A DNA stretch of 64,000 nucleotides from Anadara kagoshimensis (lineage: Eukaryota; Mollusca; Bivalvia; Arcoida; Arcidae): positions 25,904,583 to 25,968,582 of the forward strand of contig CM037874.1 in NCBI GenBank assembly GCA_021292105.1, in the 5' to 3' direction. The number at the start of each line of letters is the position of its first letter. The first letter of the stretch is position 1. Below, piece after piece: positions 33,154 through 46,900 of the stretch. The translations under genes were made by a program, and so were the position numbers. Under the pieces are notes generated by a model that ran no database searches, was not told the origin of the DNA, and saw only the letters and a program-made list of their open reading frames with translations.

Positions 33154-33338
33154 CACACTTGATTTTCTGCTTAGTATTCGTAATTCTTAAAGTATTGACA
33201 CAACATTTGTATGTGCCTTTCTTTACAAAATCTAGATAAACGTTTGAAATAAATATGTGTTATTTTTTCCTGGTTTAACAAATAAGGATCTCCGGGACCT
33301 CAGTCATCGACGGACACTAAGAATCATGTTATATCGGT

Positions 33339-33451
33339 CATATACCACTTTTATAACTTAATCATAAAAATACATTCAAAAAGTGATATATGATATTGTC
33401 ATATACCACGTTTTGAATGTACTTTATGATTAAATTCAAAAAGTGGTATAT
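33339..33451. repeat. Hairpin-forming inverted repeat
   Basis: Two ~54-bp arms beginning CATATACCAC and ending GTG(A/G)TATATG are inverted copies of each other, and each arm has the same inverted ends itself. Probably a MITE remnant. Confidence 0.75.
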
Positions 33452-35989
33452 GGCAGATAAATTACAATTTGTGTACAATAGTGTTTTACCGTATATATTT
33501 TAATTTATGATATATGTTTCATGTAATATGCCATTTAAAAATATAGTATTCAATAAATTAAAAAATAGTGAATGGCAATAGCTATACAATAATGATATTA
33601 GACATAAGTGTTACAAACATTCATTAACTAAGATTCTCTTTATTTTAAACCTGGCTAATTTGAAATCATAATAGTTTTATTAGTTTTCGAGAAATCCATG
33701 GAATTAATGTGCCGTTGTGGAGGTCACTATGAGCTTATTACATACTAAGTATATATTTGTTGTTAAAATCTGTCATTTATATCATTTGACGTATACTGGT
33801 ACCTTCTATTTTCGCGTCATGCCTAACTTCGCGGTACACCGTTATCTCCCTTGTTTACGGGTTTCCGGTTGATTTGCCATAGAAGTCACATGATATCTTC
33901 TGAAGCCATATACAGAACTTTTGACAGCAGGCGGGGCATTTGATTTGATAATATGAAACGGCAAGAAATTTTGTTTAGAAACTACCACATACGGATCCTA
34001 TAAGGCCCGATAGACCCTTACATAAAAATTCAGATTTTGCATAAAAAAATAAAGATATCTAAATTTTCTAAATTCATACATGACCGTCTGCTTCTGATTT
34101 TTACTGGAAATGTGAAAAACGGACAGGAAAATGCATTAAAAGTACAATCATAGAATTCCCAACTTTACAAATTAATTAACATCATAATGAATAAAATTGA
34201 CGTTTTTTTCCAATGCATAACGTTAAGTGCGATTTTTTTCTTTTCCTTTTTAATAATAAATCAAGAATATTGGCTAAAAGACAAGAAAAGAAAACTCAGT
34301 TGAAAGAAAAAAAACAGCTCAATTAAAAATAAATCTACATGTAAAACTTTAATATCAACCCAGGAAAGAGAAAACAAGGATCAACTAGAACAAGTCGTCA
34401 AGATTTCTAAACAAGAACATGTCAAAAGAAAGATACTGTTCCTAGCACGTCGGGTTTGTGTAGAAACGGAGGTCCAATTCCAGTAGACAGTGAAACATAA
34501 GAATTTTCCGATTCCGACTCTGAATCCAGCAAAGAAAACTTTTGTAGATCTATCTGTAATAAGTTTACTCCATATGAAGTTAGAAGATATACCAGTATTA
34601 TTTTTACCAAATACAAGATGTGATTTTGTCCACATTGGACGCATAGATCAGTTTTTTGCTGTGACACTACAGTTATTCGGCGTGGGGATACATTCAGGTG
34701 CCCACACTGTCTTGCCAATTAATTCAAAATAACTTGAATTAATATTTATTCAACTTTATCATTTTAAAGTTGTTTACATGTTTTAAAGTTCGTTAATAAG
34801 CGTTTTGAATGTTGTATTGCCGCTATGTTCCGCGATTTGCCGACATGATTTATAGATTATTAGAAGCTTTATTATTTTTCTTATTTCATGGAAAATTATC
34901 AGTAATACATCAAATTATCAACATATGAACTCTTTTCCAGTGTATACGAATAATAAATATGACATTAACATTAATTTCAACTTAACTATACACACGTGTC
35001 AGACTTTCAAATTTACCACGAAAATAGGATTGCCTCCCTTTTTCTACACAAACTCACGTGACTTTGTTTTAAATGAGAGATTACAAACCCTGGATCGTTG
35101 GAAGTACAAGATGAAGTGGTCATCGGTAGACCCAGTCTCCGTATATTTTGTGTGAAAAAAAATTATCTGAAGGTAAGCATTGTGTTTGTATTATATTAAC
35201 TTTATCGTTAGTACCGTGAAGATAGAAGGGACCGGGCTAAAATAAGATATCGTCATAATTCGTCAGATTAAAGTTAAGGGAAATCTTAGTTAAGACTGGG
35301 GCCTTGAATCTAATGAAAGGCGATCCTGTTGTCTCGTTTCATAGCCTACTGTAACCATGCCACATGAACAGGACATTTAATCTCAATACCTGTACAAATG
35401 AGCGAGCTTTTTACTCAGGGGTCCCATTGTTTGTCTACTTTCATCAAAGCATTTGAAATTTACTCATCTAAAGTATGGAGTTTTATAATCAGTGTTCCCT
35501 TCGTTTGTCACTATAACCACATCCCTAGACTTTTACTGCAATACTCATCAAAGTCGTTATTTTTATAATCAGTAGTCCAAAACGTTTTATATATATTGCT
35601 GTTTATCATGTACGGGTATTGTTTCGTGGGTTGCGTTGGCTTCTATCAGGTTTTCACTTTCAATTTTTTACTTCCTTTTTATCTAAATTATTTTTTATTT
35701 AATGATGTAAAATTAAAATAGGACTGCTAAATAGCATGTACTTGAAACTGTCAAATAACTGGATACCCACGAACAGAACGGAATTAATTAACAGCATAAT
35801 CGTATTTTGAGCATTTTAAGGCCATTGTTAAATATTGGATTCTTACAACCAAGACATAATAGATTGCAAAAAGCCTTCGTAATTCAGTTATGCTTCTACA
35901 AAAACTAAACATAGATTATATAATGCCTTGAAATCGATTATATCTACTTCACAATCTCTCAATAGATTTACATTGTTTGACATGTACAG

Positions 35990-36196
35990 TACAGGTCTGT
36001 CGGAAGTTAATCACCGAACAAACAAACAATAGCCGAATCACGGTTGCCTAAAGTTCGAAATTTGGAGAGCTTGTGACTGAAACACTGCGAGAGATAAATA
36101 GCACATACCAAAAAGCTGAAGAGATAAAGGGACGAGATCAGTCGCCAAATCGATACTTATTTGTCAGCTTACTGTAAAATTTTTGACAGATCTGTA
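35990..36196. mobile_element. Family B MITE
   Basis: TACAGGTCTGTCGGAAGTTA at the left and AAAATTTTTGACAGATCTGTA at the right are inverted termini, flanking the usual ~200-bp interior. Upstream of the death-domain gene. Confidence 0.72.
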
Positions 36197-37450
36197 ATCA
36201 ATAAATGCTTATCAGTAATATACCTAAACCGTGATTAAAAAATCCCAAAATTATATGGAATAAACACACATTTGCTTTACTTCCTGGTGGTGGAAAATGC
36301 GTTTTAATTCAAAGAACTGTTAGTTAAAGAATGATTAACAAAGGTAAGATTTTTTTTAGTTTTGTCTTTTTACATTTTTAAAATAATGCTCTTAATATAT
36401 TCCCTTGGAATTTATAACAAAATGATTATGATTCGAGAATATATATGTAGTTTAAACAAATATATATAGTGTATAATATGTAATGTATATGTTCTCCGAG
36501 ATAAATTTAAACACACAGTTTAAATTTTACTCAGAATTTACCGAGGATTTGGCACTCTGAATGGCAAAGACGCCTTAACCTAGCTTCACGCTTAATAAGT
36601 TTATTTCTAAAAAAGGCTAACTAAAGCAACCAAAATAAAATAGCAAAACATTTCAAACTATGAAAAGAAATCCCACGACCTCTCTCTCTCTCTCTCTCTT
36701 CCTCTTGGGACACCCTCCCGAAAGCCATATTTGTCGGCATAAAAACCCTCCTACTGGAGGAAACAAACAAGCATTATCTTTGTTTCTCCCACTTTGTTTA
36801 CATCACCGTATCGATCCTAATTCCATATATAAATTTAATGCAACAGGTAAAAGATTAAAAGCAAACACAGTTGCCGTTGTTAGAAATTCCTTTCTGATAA
36901 CATTAAGTAATTAAAAACAGACAAGCAATCCAGGTTATTATAAATTGCGACAGAAGAAAGTTACAAAATCAATTTGTTGTTGCCATTAATATTTTCTGTT
37001 CGGAAATTTATTCATTTTACCAAATAATTAAAAAATACCAAACGAATACTCTTCGTTTTTATTTCCGTAACTATGCCTATGCAACCAAAAACATTGGAGT
37101 GTACCAAATCAGACCAATTACTATATATTTATATACACTAAATTGCCATAATCTCACTTGATGCATAACCATTTCTCCAGGTGACAGAAAGACACCTGTT
37201 TTGGCCTTATTACCAATAATATTTAGACGAGTACAATTGTGTCTATGGAATACATGCGCTTATTTCGGTGTCAAGACAACTCATACTCGGGTCAATTCGT
37301 ACTAATACCAATACATCTCGTGCACAGACATTTTGTACCCAAAGACAATTCGTAATCATGAGTTTTACATGGGTTTTACATGAGGGCATCTCCTATTTAA
37401 CCCAAGAAAAGTCATACGCAAGAAAACATTTAACGTTAAAATTAACGTAC

Positions 37451-37473
37451 TTTTTTTTTTTTTTTTTTTTTTT
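37451..37473. repeat. Poly-T tract
   Basis: About 23 consecutive T residues. Confidence 0.9.
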
Positions 37474-37871
37474 GTATTCTTGTTAAATTGTATTAGTATC
37501 AGTCACACGTGCCTGAGATATCAAAATATAAGAAAAAACTTAGTTAACATGAAAATAAAATAAATGGACGTTAATTTTCTGAAATTATTTTCTTGGGGTG
37601 AGAGTCCTCTTGGGATGGGTACGAATTGTCCACAAGTCATTATTTCGTCTACAAAATAGAAAAGTATTTGTTGTGCATGAATTGCAAACCCTAACACTAT
37701 TCCTGTATTGAGTGAATCGTCATGTATGAATATTCCTAATACAAGGTCAACCCCATAGGTCATATATAGTTGTTAACCTATGATTGTTGATTGATTGTTT
37801 TAAATGATTGTCCATTTTGTATTTACAGCTGATTGGATTGTTTTTGTATCGAGGTTAGGTAGAACAATGCA

Positions 37872-37927
37872 ATGAGGAGATCAAAGCCATCGGAATTTAA
37901 ATTAGAAATTGAGCCTGATGATTCCAG
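37872..37927 (+). CDS. Death-domain gene exon 1 coding part
   Basis: ATG opens MRRSKPSEFKLEIEPDDS. An upstream ATG at 37867 stops after two codons. The exon probably begins at 37830 after a TATTTACAG acceptor, implying a further 5' non-coding exon upstream. Donor GTAATG, phase 2. Confidence 0.68.
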
Positions 37928-40900
37928 GTAATGATGAATATGAAACTACATGTAATACATAAAGCTTTATATCTTTCTCATGTCATAATGTTTTTAATTT
38001 TGAAAAAATTACATCAAAACAATATTTGTCATGTCATATTTTTCGAAGAACATTTTTTTAATTTTGTTTATTAAAATATAAAAAATTTTTCAATTAACTA
38101 ATAAATAAATAAAAAGTCGACGATTTGGTCGATTGGAGTGACAACAAGTACATGATTGCTAACCACTTCGCCACTTTTATTTCATCTTTGCTCAGGGCAG
38201 ATCCTTACCATTGGTATAGATAATTTAGTGCCGGTTCTCTTCTGTTCCAAAACTTCCTCGATGCAGGTGAAATAACGGTGGCTTGGACATTAAACAAGAT
38301 TACAAGTATTACTGTTCACAATAATTCTGAAATGTAACAAAAATATTGTTCCAAATAGAAAATTTAAATTTTAATACCTTTTTATTTGTTTAACATGTAT
38401 CAGTTACATGATAAAATTTATGCTCTTAGAGGTAGAATGGATTGATAATATTCTTATTGGATAGACAGTTGTGATCAAAGTTTATTCCTTTTTAATGTAT
38501 ATTGTAGATAACCGATATTTATTACTGTCCTAAATAATGATATGACAAGAACAACGTACGTGTACTATGGCACAATTATATCCTTGTCATACTAGAGAAC
38601 TTAATCCAAACAAATGTGTATTGAATATAGATAATCTCCCTTTTTATCCATATGCTCTAACATGTTTCCGTTATCTTCAATTGGATAACTCGTGATCTTT
38701 TAATATTAAAACACTGAACCAGTGCTTTAGAAGCGCTGAAAATGTCCCTGAAGATCTTAATTTATCGTAAATTAAAATAGTGAGATAAAGTTATTAAAGC
38801 TATTTATAAATACGTACATGGCTCTTGAAATACCGAAAATTCTATGCTTCACTGATCTACTGGAAAATAAATCGAGATTTCAACTGGTAGTTTATTGTTT
38901 ATCGTGTGAGACAGGTATTATCTGCAACAAATAAGAGACGACTCAGTAAACACCACAATTTATTGATATCTAAAATATATATATATATAGCTGATGCCCT
39001 CGGTATATGGTATTTAAGTTTCTGGTTGATGCCCTCGGTATATGGTATTGAAGTTTCTGGTTGATTGCATACGTGATATGGATTCAATAATGTTTTATTC
39101 GCTATATCAAAGTCAAGAGATATGTAATGACAAATTATTAAATTGAAGATGGAGAATACCACTTTGATATTCCTTTTTATGCTTTTCCTCTGGTAAAATA
39201 ATACACACAGATTCAAATCTCCTCGTTGCAGTAGCCATCACAGACGAAATAATGAATAATATAGATGCCCATTTGTGCCATGGTTGTACAAAAATATTAG
39301 TTGACTTTGTTTATATAATGAAATGAGTTAAAAGCTATAAAAACGAAACCTGAATTTTGTTTTTAATTTGGGACCATTTTGAATTATGAATGCAATCATC
39401 TTGAAGTGAAGAATTATCAAAATGATTTGAAATCACATTGTTTGCTTTTAAATATTTTGTTTATTCAATGCGAGTAACTAAATAATCCAATTGTTGTTTT
39501 TCCCCATTAAGTAGCTTGTAATCAATTTTATTATTATCATACAGAATGATACGTATCATATGTTTATCTAATACGGTATAGGCAAACAACATTGACCTGT
39601 CCGTTTGACCTTTCATTAGGAATATTCATTTAGGAGAGTCCAACCAATACATGGGTAGCGCTAGCGTTATGATCCAAGTTAAAACATAGTCAATGCACAG
39701 GTTTACTCTATGAGGTGAGTATATCTCATGATGTATACAAAAATAAACACCTATGATGAAAAAAATGAAAGGTCAAGCGGACAGATCAAAGTTGTTTACC
39801 TATATGTGTTTATATCTGTTTTACTGATCAAACCATAGCCACTGTCACATTTAAAGAGATACAACTCTAGTAAAAGCACAGATTACTTTTTAGTTGTCTT
39901 GGGATTCTCTACTTAAAGTTATATTACTTTTTCCTTATCTTTTTATTTTATCATAAGTTCAATCCATATTGTTACCTTTTATGCATTGAAGAACGAGCCT
40001 TTAGTTTTGATTTATATGCATTAATAGTAATCAAAAACAAATAACAAATTATTATCTTTTTAAACATATAAAAAGGAAACAGGCAAATGCAGCAGTTGAA
40101 ATAAAGGGAGACTGGCAGATGTGTCTAGATGGAGAAGATACATTTATTGAAGAGGAAATAGAGGACACACTTGATGAGTGGGTTTAAATATTATACCTCC
40201 AACAAAATTCATTATAAACAATTTATACTTTAATAGCATGCCATTTCAAAAGTATACCACATTCAAACCCAACTGAGAAATCCATGTTTACCCAACAATC
40301 TGCATAATCAAAATACGAACGTCCGATTGCAAGTCTGCTCAACCAAAACATTGTCCATGTATAATTTTCGGAAAAGCGGGTGCTAATGCAGTGAACACTA
40401 TACGTCTAGACATGAGGTTTCTGAACACGGTTATGGTGATAATTTCAATGGCTTTGGAAGTTAGTATGTGTGCAAATGGGTTGAAACGTCCCTCAAAATT
40501 TTTTAGTTTCTGTAATGATCCAAGGTTATTGTTGTTGTCACATACCATAATTGTAAAAGTGTAACATGATTGATACCTAGAAAGTCCTTAATCCAAGGAT
40601 AATGTCTAAGTACACGCCTAAGTAGAGTTAAAATATATTTGGCTAATGGAGCGAACGTTAGAATTAAAACGACATATCAGTCCTTATCCAAAAAGAAAAA
40701 AACTTCATTAAACCAGAAGTATACAAAGGTGATAACTTAATATTAATGCTCTATATCACATTACCTAAATGACATATTCATCTTTAGTACAAATCTTTTA
40801 TAGAAAATGGAGAGATTTTGGTGAAGGAAATGAGACACACATGGATCATGAATTTTCTTTAGATGAACCAATACAGTAAGTCGTAATATATTGTAACATC

Positions 40901-43900
40901 AGACTTTTTGGGTTTAACAATTAAATCATGCATGTGTTTACATCAACACTGAATCTTGTTGTTTATTAATTCATAGGAATTTAAACCACTGAATTTATTG
41001 AATCTATCTTTCTACATTGATACATCCAACAATATCACATTTTCACATTTTCATCGTAACACATTAAAAGTGCAGTTTGTCATTCTTTATCCATCAGTAA
41101 AAACAAAAAAACAATGATTTGGAGGAAACAGGAGCTTTTCTGCATTGTACGTTTCATTTCGCTCTTTATATTTTTAATATTTACAAAAAAATATTTTGAA
41201 CATTTTGCCAGTTTTTTACACCTTAGATTCAACAACTACTGATCGATTGTTTTTTCTTACAACAGGTCTGACGACTCCGATACGAGTGATTCCAATATAG
41301 AATATGCAGGAAAGAGGTAATACAGATATGTAGAAATAATTATATCGGAGAGAATAAGTATGAGTTTGGATATGAGGACAGTTTGACTTTTTAAAGTCAA
41401 TTGCTATAATAGGTCTAGAGATAATATTGTAATAGAAAGTTTATAATGGTTGATAGTCAATGATTAAATAGCACCATACGATTTATTTTCACCAGATTAA
41501 TTGATATTTTCATCGAGTTAATTCATTGTGCACATAGGTTTATAGCATTGTAAGCAGAACATTAGTAACATTGTAATCATCTAGACACTTATAATCTTGT
41601 ATAATCGCCAGTATAAGATAACACCACAAGCTTTGCAATTATTCCTCCTGAAATATATACAGCCTACATGCTAGAGATAAATGCTTCAAGAAGAATGAGT
41701 GCGATGGTGTTGAGTGATGTATTTTACTTATACCGAGGTATTCAGTTCTGGGATCGTTAGGAAGACCGTGATACCCAGAGAAAAGCACCGAGTTTATGAA
41801 ATATTATATACAAGTACAATCACATGAAATTAATACAAACACTGTGTGCTAATGTTAAATCAATTATTTTTTATATAATAAAAGGGTTAAAATCTTTATT
41901 TTCATATTTCAGTATAAATGTAATAAGTCATGACCTTGGAGAGAGGATAAACTTGCAAATACCTTCACAGTTTTCACAAAAAATTATAAATATAAAAGCA
42001 AAACAACTAGATGTTATATCGAGGAATGAAGTCATTGGGAATATGTGTGTTGGTAATGAAGAAAAATATTGTTCAGACATATATGAACTGTTTGATTGCA
42101 TGAGGAAGACGAAAAAACTTGAATAACGGGAAAGTAGATGTCATTTCCGTTCCAAAACAGTTCCTTAAACACACCAAGATCAGTATACATATCGGCAGTT
42201 TAGAAAACATCGAATGTTACACTTTCTATGCATATGTTTATACAAAGGCAAAATGGGTGAAAATCGGTGGAGAAATGTCGCAAGTACTTTATCAGCAGGT
42301 AATTTAATCCGTTGCATTTTAAGAAATATTTTATTTTTGTTTATGTCATTGTCTATATAAATTCCCAAAATACATTTTTGAATCCACCAAAAGTACCTTA
42401 CTGCTGCATAACACTTGTCGTGAGTTTATCTTAATTCTTGTTAATATGCATGTATGCGTGTTTCTAATGTCATTCGTGGGTTGTATTGGCAATTAACAAA
42501 CACGCGCATGTCAGTTCGAAATAATTTATTTTACATAAATACAGAATATTGTTCATGAGTACATGTAGAAAAAAAGTTGGATCTTAAATCTTATAAAACG
42601 CCAGCTAGAAAAAATTTGTAGTTCAGCCAGTCGATTTATTATGTGTTCTACCAATCGCATTGTTTTCGTTTTTACGCGTTTATATTGCATATTATACAAG
42701 TTATAGTGTTACAGCAGTAGACGGTCGTTTCAATATACTATTTCAGTTTTTGTTTATAAGCATTTATCTCAGGTATTTCCTGTCTTTTGAAATATGATTA
42801 GTATTGTATATATTTTTTCTGTTCTTTTCACAGAACTCGAACGTTGTAACCTTTCATGCGAATACACTCAGCAAATTCTTTATCACATATTCGCCAAAAG
42901 TTGAAGAAGCAGTATTAAATCCCCATGAGGAGTATGAGTATGTATCCTGTCACGATTCAAGAACACGAGTTGTCTTCCCTCAGAAATGTGTAGAAAAGTC
43001 AGAAAAAGTCTACTTCATGGTAATTTTTTTTTACTTTGATAAGTACATAATAATATGAACACATTAAATTACATATTATACCAGTTTTAATTTTACAGCA
43101 CTAGGCGGGCGTTTTGAACTACATTTAAAACATATTAAAATAATATTTAGAATAGCCGTTCTTGATTAGACTTTGGGAGCAAAACATTTTATAAATTTAT
43201 CAAAACAAGATCGACCTATGTCCGAATCACAACTCCAAAGCAAATCAAAAACATTTAAAACTGACAAATTTATTTTAAAACATGAATCTCTACCAGGCAA
43301 GCAAGGCCGGGTGCTTTGAAAGGGTAAGTAACTCGTGTTAAGTCAGCTACAGCTGTCACGTGTGGAATGAAAGGAACATTAAAATACACCCAGGGTAATT
43401 TTAGACACAGAGAGATCATGCTAATTACATATTAAACCAGTTTAAACTAGACGGTCGTTTACTACACAATACTTTTGTGATGAAGCATAAAACACTTTGA
43501 GGACCTTGATAAGCCTAGGCTTATGAAACAATAACAGATACATGTATATCTGGGTTTTTTTTTTTTGTTTTTTGTTTGTTTTTGTTTCAAGATACGTTGT
43601 AATTGTGCTATATTATAATAAGTATAAATATATGTGTTAGATGTTGTTAGCAATATACGTTCACCGTCTTCTTTATCATTTTTTTACAATTTAAACACAT
43701 TGTATTAGGTAATTCCAGGTGATGTTCAGGGGATGTGTTGGAGACGAGAAAACAACCCAAAAGATTATAACGTTAGAGCCATTTCACATTGCTTATACGT
43801 AAAGCATGATGTTAGAAGATTCCTAAAGCAAGTCTCTTTATCTTTACCAATAAACGAGGAGCAGGATAACTGCGATCTTGTATTCTTTCGGAAGAAAGGG

Positions 43901-46900
43901 GATTCTATAGAGGTTATAGACTTGTCCAAAAATGACACAATATGCAAAAACGGAGACTGTGGTTCTATAGATGTGTCCGGATTTAGCAGGTAATAAATAG
44001 TTTTTCCTACATGGACCAATTCTGTGTTTTTTACCTTATGATGAAAGAAATGAAAACGTTTCGAAGGACTAGAACCTTACACGAACCGGTTTATCTAGAA
44101 ATAACATGTTATTATATCAATTAAAATCTTCGAATTACACAGTTTTCTTGCCGATCACGAAGAAAATACAGTAATACCTCGATTCATTGCCACCATTTGT
44201 TCAGTCAAAGTTTGGCGTTATAAAGGGGTTTGGCGATAAATCGGGGGAATCGAATAAAGAAAAACATAAACAAAATGGATTTTGGGACTTCAAAATATTG
44301 TGGCGATAAGCGAGGTTGCAAAGTAATCGAGGGATATTATCACGAGGTTTTACTGTAAATGCATTTTTGGATTGAATATGTGACCAAGAAACAAGTGAAA
44401 ACTGGAAACAATAACAATAAAAGTAAATGCATCCATACTGTAAAAAAACGATCTTTAGAAAAGTTAGTAGTCAATTAAACATTAATACCTATCACATTTC
44501 TACCATCCTGAATCGGCTTATAACACGCCACTATTTATTTATTTATATTTGAGATGAAAATCATTGGAGAAATAGAGAAAAAATGATTAAAAATTGAGTG
44601 CACCGTAGTAACAATTTTTTTATTGTAATTTTTCAAATATTATAATTCCGCCATACGCCTGTCGACAGTAACCAGTCGATTCATATTCAAATATCTCTCG
44701 TTTTAACACAAAATATTTTTGGGGATTTTTTAAACTCAAGAAAACAACAAACAATCAAGGTAGTATATTACCAGGTGTCATGAAACCATTCTATACGAAC
44801 ACCTGCCAATAGTGTCTGTTTAAAGGCATAACTGATAAACAAACTTTTCATTAAGGTGGACCAATAATAATCTTAAATTGTTGATAGGTGTCATTCGAGT
44901 GTCAATTTCACTCCTTCAAATGAATTTATGGAGAAATATTTAAATAATTTTCAGCTTGTTGAGTAAATAAGTAATGTAGGTAAATAGTATTCAGTGAGGC
45001 TTTGTGACGTCTTGGCATGGGATCCAAAAAGCGATCTTTTCGAATTGGATTAAAGGGAGGTGTATTAGAAAATCGCCGTATTTCCCTTATTTAAGCATGG
45101 ATTGTTATGAAATTTTCGCATCGAAACAGGTACTCTTGAAAGTCTAATACTAACGGAGGACACAAAGTCCAACCGTTCAGCTTAATTATTTTGCAATTTT
45201 TACCATTTGATGGTTTGTAACATGTTTCATGACACATCAGTATTTCACATTTAAAATTTAATTTGCCAGCATAAATGTTTGTGTAATATTAAAATTTTAT
45301 TCATTTTATGGATTAATTAATGTTTAAAGTTTATAATTTTGTTTATTGGCTTTTAACCGAGTTTTTCTGATATTATATTGTTTAAGTATACATTTATCAG
45401 GTTACAAGCTGCTCGTATTAAATCTGGATCAGCGTCACACGTATCTAACCTAGAGGTTGAATTAAGCATGGGATTAAAGAAAATATGTGCGATTCTGCTG
45501 TTCATGAAGAAAGACAAAGACAACTTTTTAACACTTTGGATTGAAATAACAACGAAAGAAAATGGACCTAAAGTTGCAGAAAAAAGAAAATCAATGGGAT
45601 TTTGTGAAGTTCATGATTGTCGATCTGGTGATATTTTCTTGAAAGATGCGTCACGAATACGTATTGACATAAAAGGATGTATAAAACCACTTAAGGGTTT
45701 TCCAAAAGCATTTTTCTTTCTGACGTTTCTTACACTATCTGAAGATAACCATTTATCTTTCCCAGTACAGCTTTATCAGCAACTATCGGATCATCCGTAT
45801 GCAATCATTTCTTTCACAGAAAGTGTTAAATCAAAAACTGTATTACATGTTGCAAGTTTTGTTCCTGCACCAAAATCTGTTCCAAAACTGAATTTGCCAC
45901 GCAAAGATAATCATATTAATACAAGGCCAAAACAAATTCAATCAAGTCGGATTGCGCGATCTCAGACCTTTGGTGGTTTCAATACGGAGACATTTTCACA
46001 AGATAAGACAAACGGTAAGTAGTATTTTTAATTATGTGATATAACTAATAAACTGTTCGGAAATAATGCTGATATTGCCACAACGTATATCGTACAGAAC
46101 AGACTACTGAAATAAAAGAATTGATAGTTTACGGTAATATCATCTTTCTAAGATTTTGTAAGCACAATAAAGTTAAAATATATCCACTGTAGCAATTTAC
46201 AAAAATTATGACATTTTCTTTTCTACTTGGACAATTTGGACTTTTGAGATTTTTAAATCGTAAAGGTAACCTCTATGTCTCGTATGCGAATTGCATGCTT
46301 TTAAATAGTAGTTGGTGCGATTCTGTTATTTTTTTGAAAAAGGATATGTATTAAGGTGCTTTCTAAATGCGTTCTGTATGATTTGATATCAAAACCTTAC
46401 TTTGTTTGTTCTAAATATGAATATTGTATATGTTTCCATCGGAAATGGATAAGTATGTTTGTTTTTGATATGTTGTATGCAATACATTTTTTCAATCCCT
46501 TAAAAAGTATAGTTTCACAACTTTGTTTCAAGCACTACTGATGAACAATCGTATACCAAAGCGGTTGCCTAGTGCTAAAAGAATTGTACAATGGTACAAT
46601 ATGTAATACGAATGTATAGTACATAGTACTATTTATATTAAAATTCGATTATTTATACCTGAGATTCTAGTAACTATTTTGTTTTGCACGATATATGAAT
46701 TTATACCACTATGAACAGTATTTGTATGCAGTTTAGTGTTTCCTATTATGAAACATTATTGTAATCTTCAAAGGAAAATTTTATTTCCCTTTTCCCCTAC
46801 GAAAAGTTTTTGTTTATTGTCGTCTTATGTACATTCATAAATATCTTACTTGGATATTGCCATGGATATATTTGACAACCCATAGTTCCATGTTACTACC

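Larger units (their letters stand above)
32003..37829. other. 3' region of the channel gene and spacer
   Basis: The channel 3' UTR is likely to end after one of the AATAAA signals at 33148 or 33249. The rest is AT-rich spacer holding GT and CA microsatellites, a hairpin at 33339, a family B MITE at 35990 and a T tract at 37451. Open frames near 34381-34732 and 34925-35155 lack recognisable motifs or splice support. Confidence 0.5.

Noticed and set aside
34381-34732. Overlapping open frames on both strands
   Set aside because: No recognisable domain and no consistent splice sites; overlap on both strands suggests chance.
40339-40548. 69-aa minus-strand open frame
   Set aside because: The translation looks protein-like, but I could not tie it to a family, and it lies antisense in an intron without splice support.
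42111-42120. Programmed -1 ribosomal frameshift at AAAAAAC
   Set aside because: The reading phase of the heptamer is wrong for a -1 site, and the frame needed downstream corresponds to skipping one base; a one-base indel is simpler.
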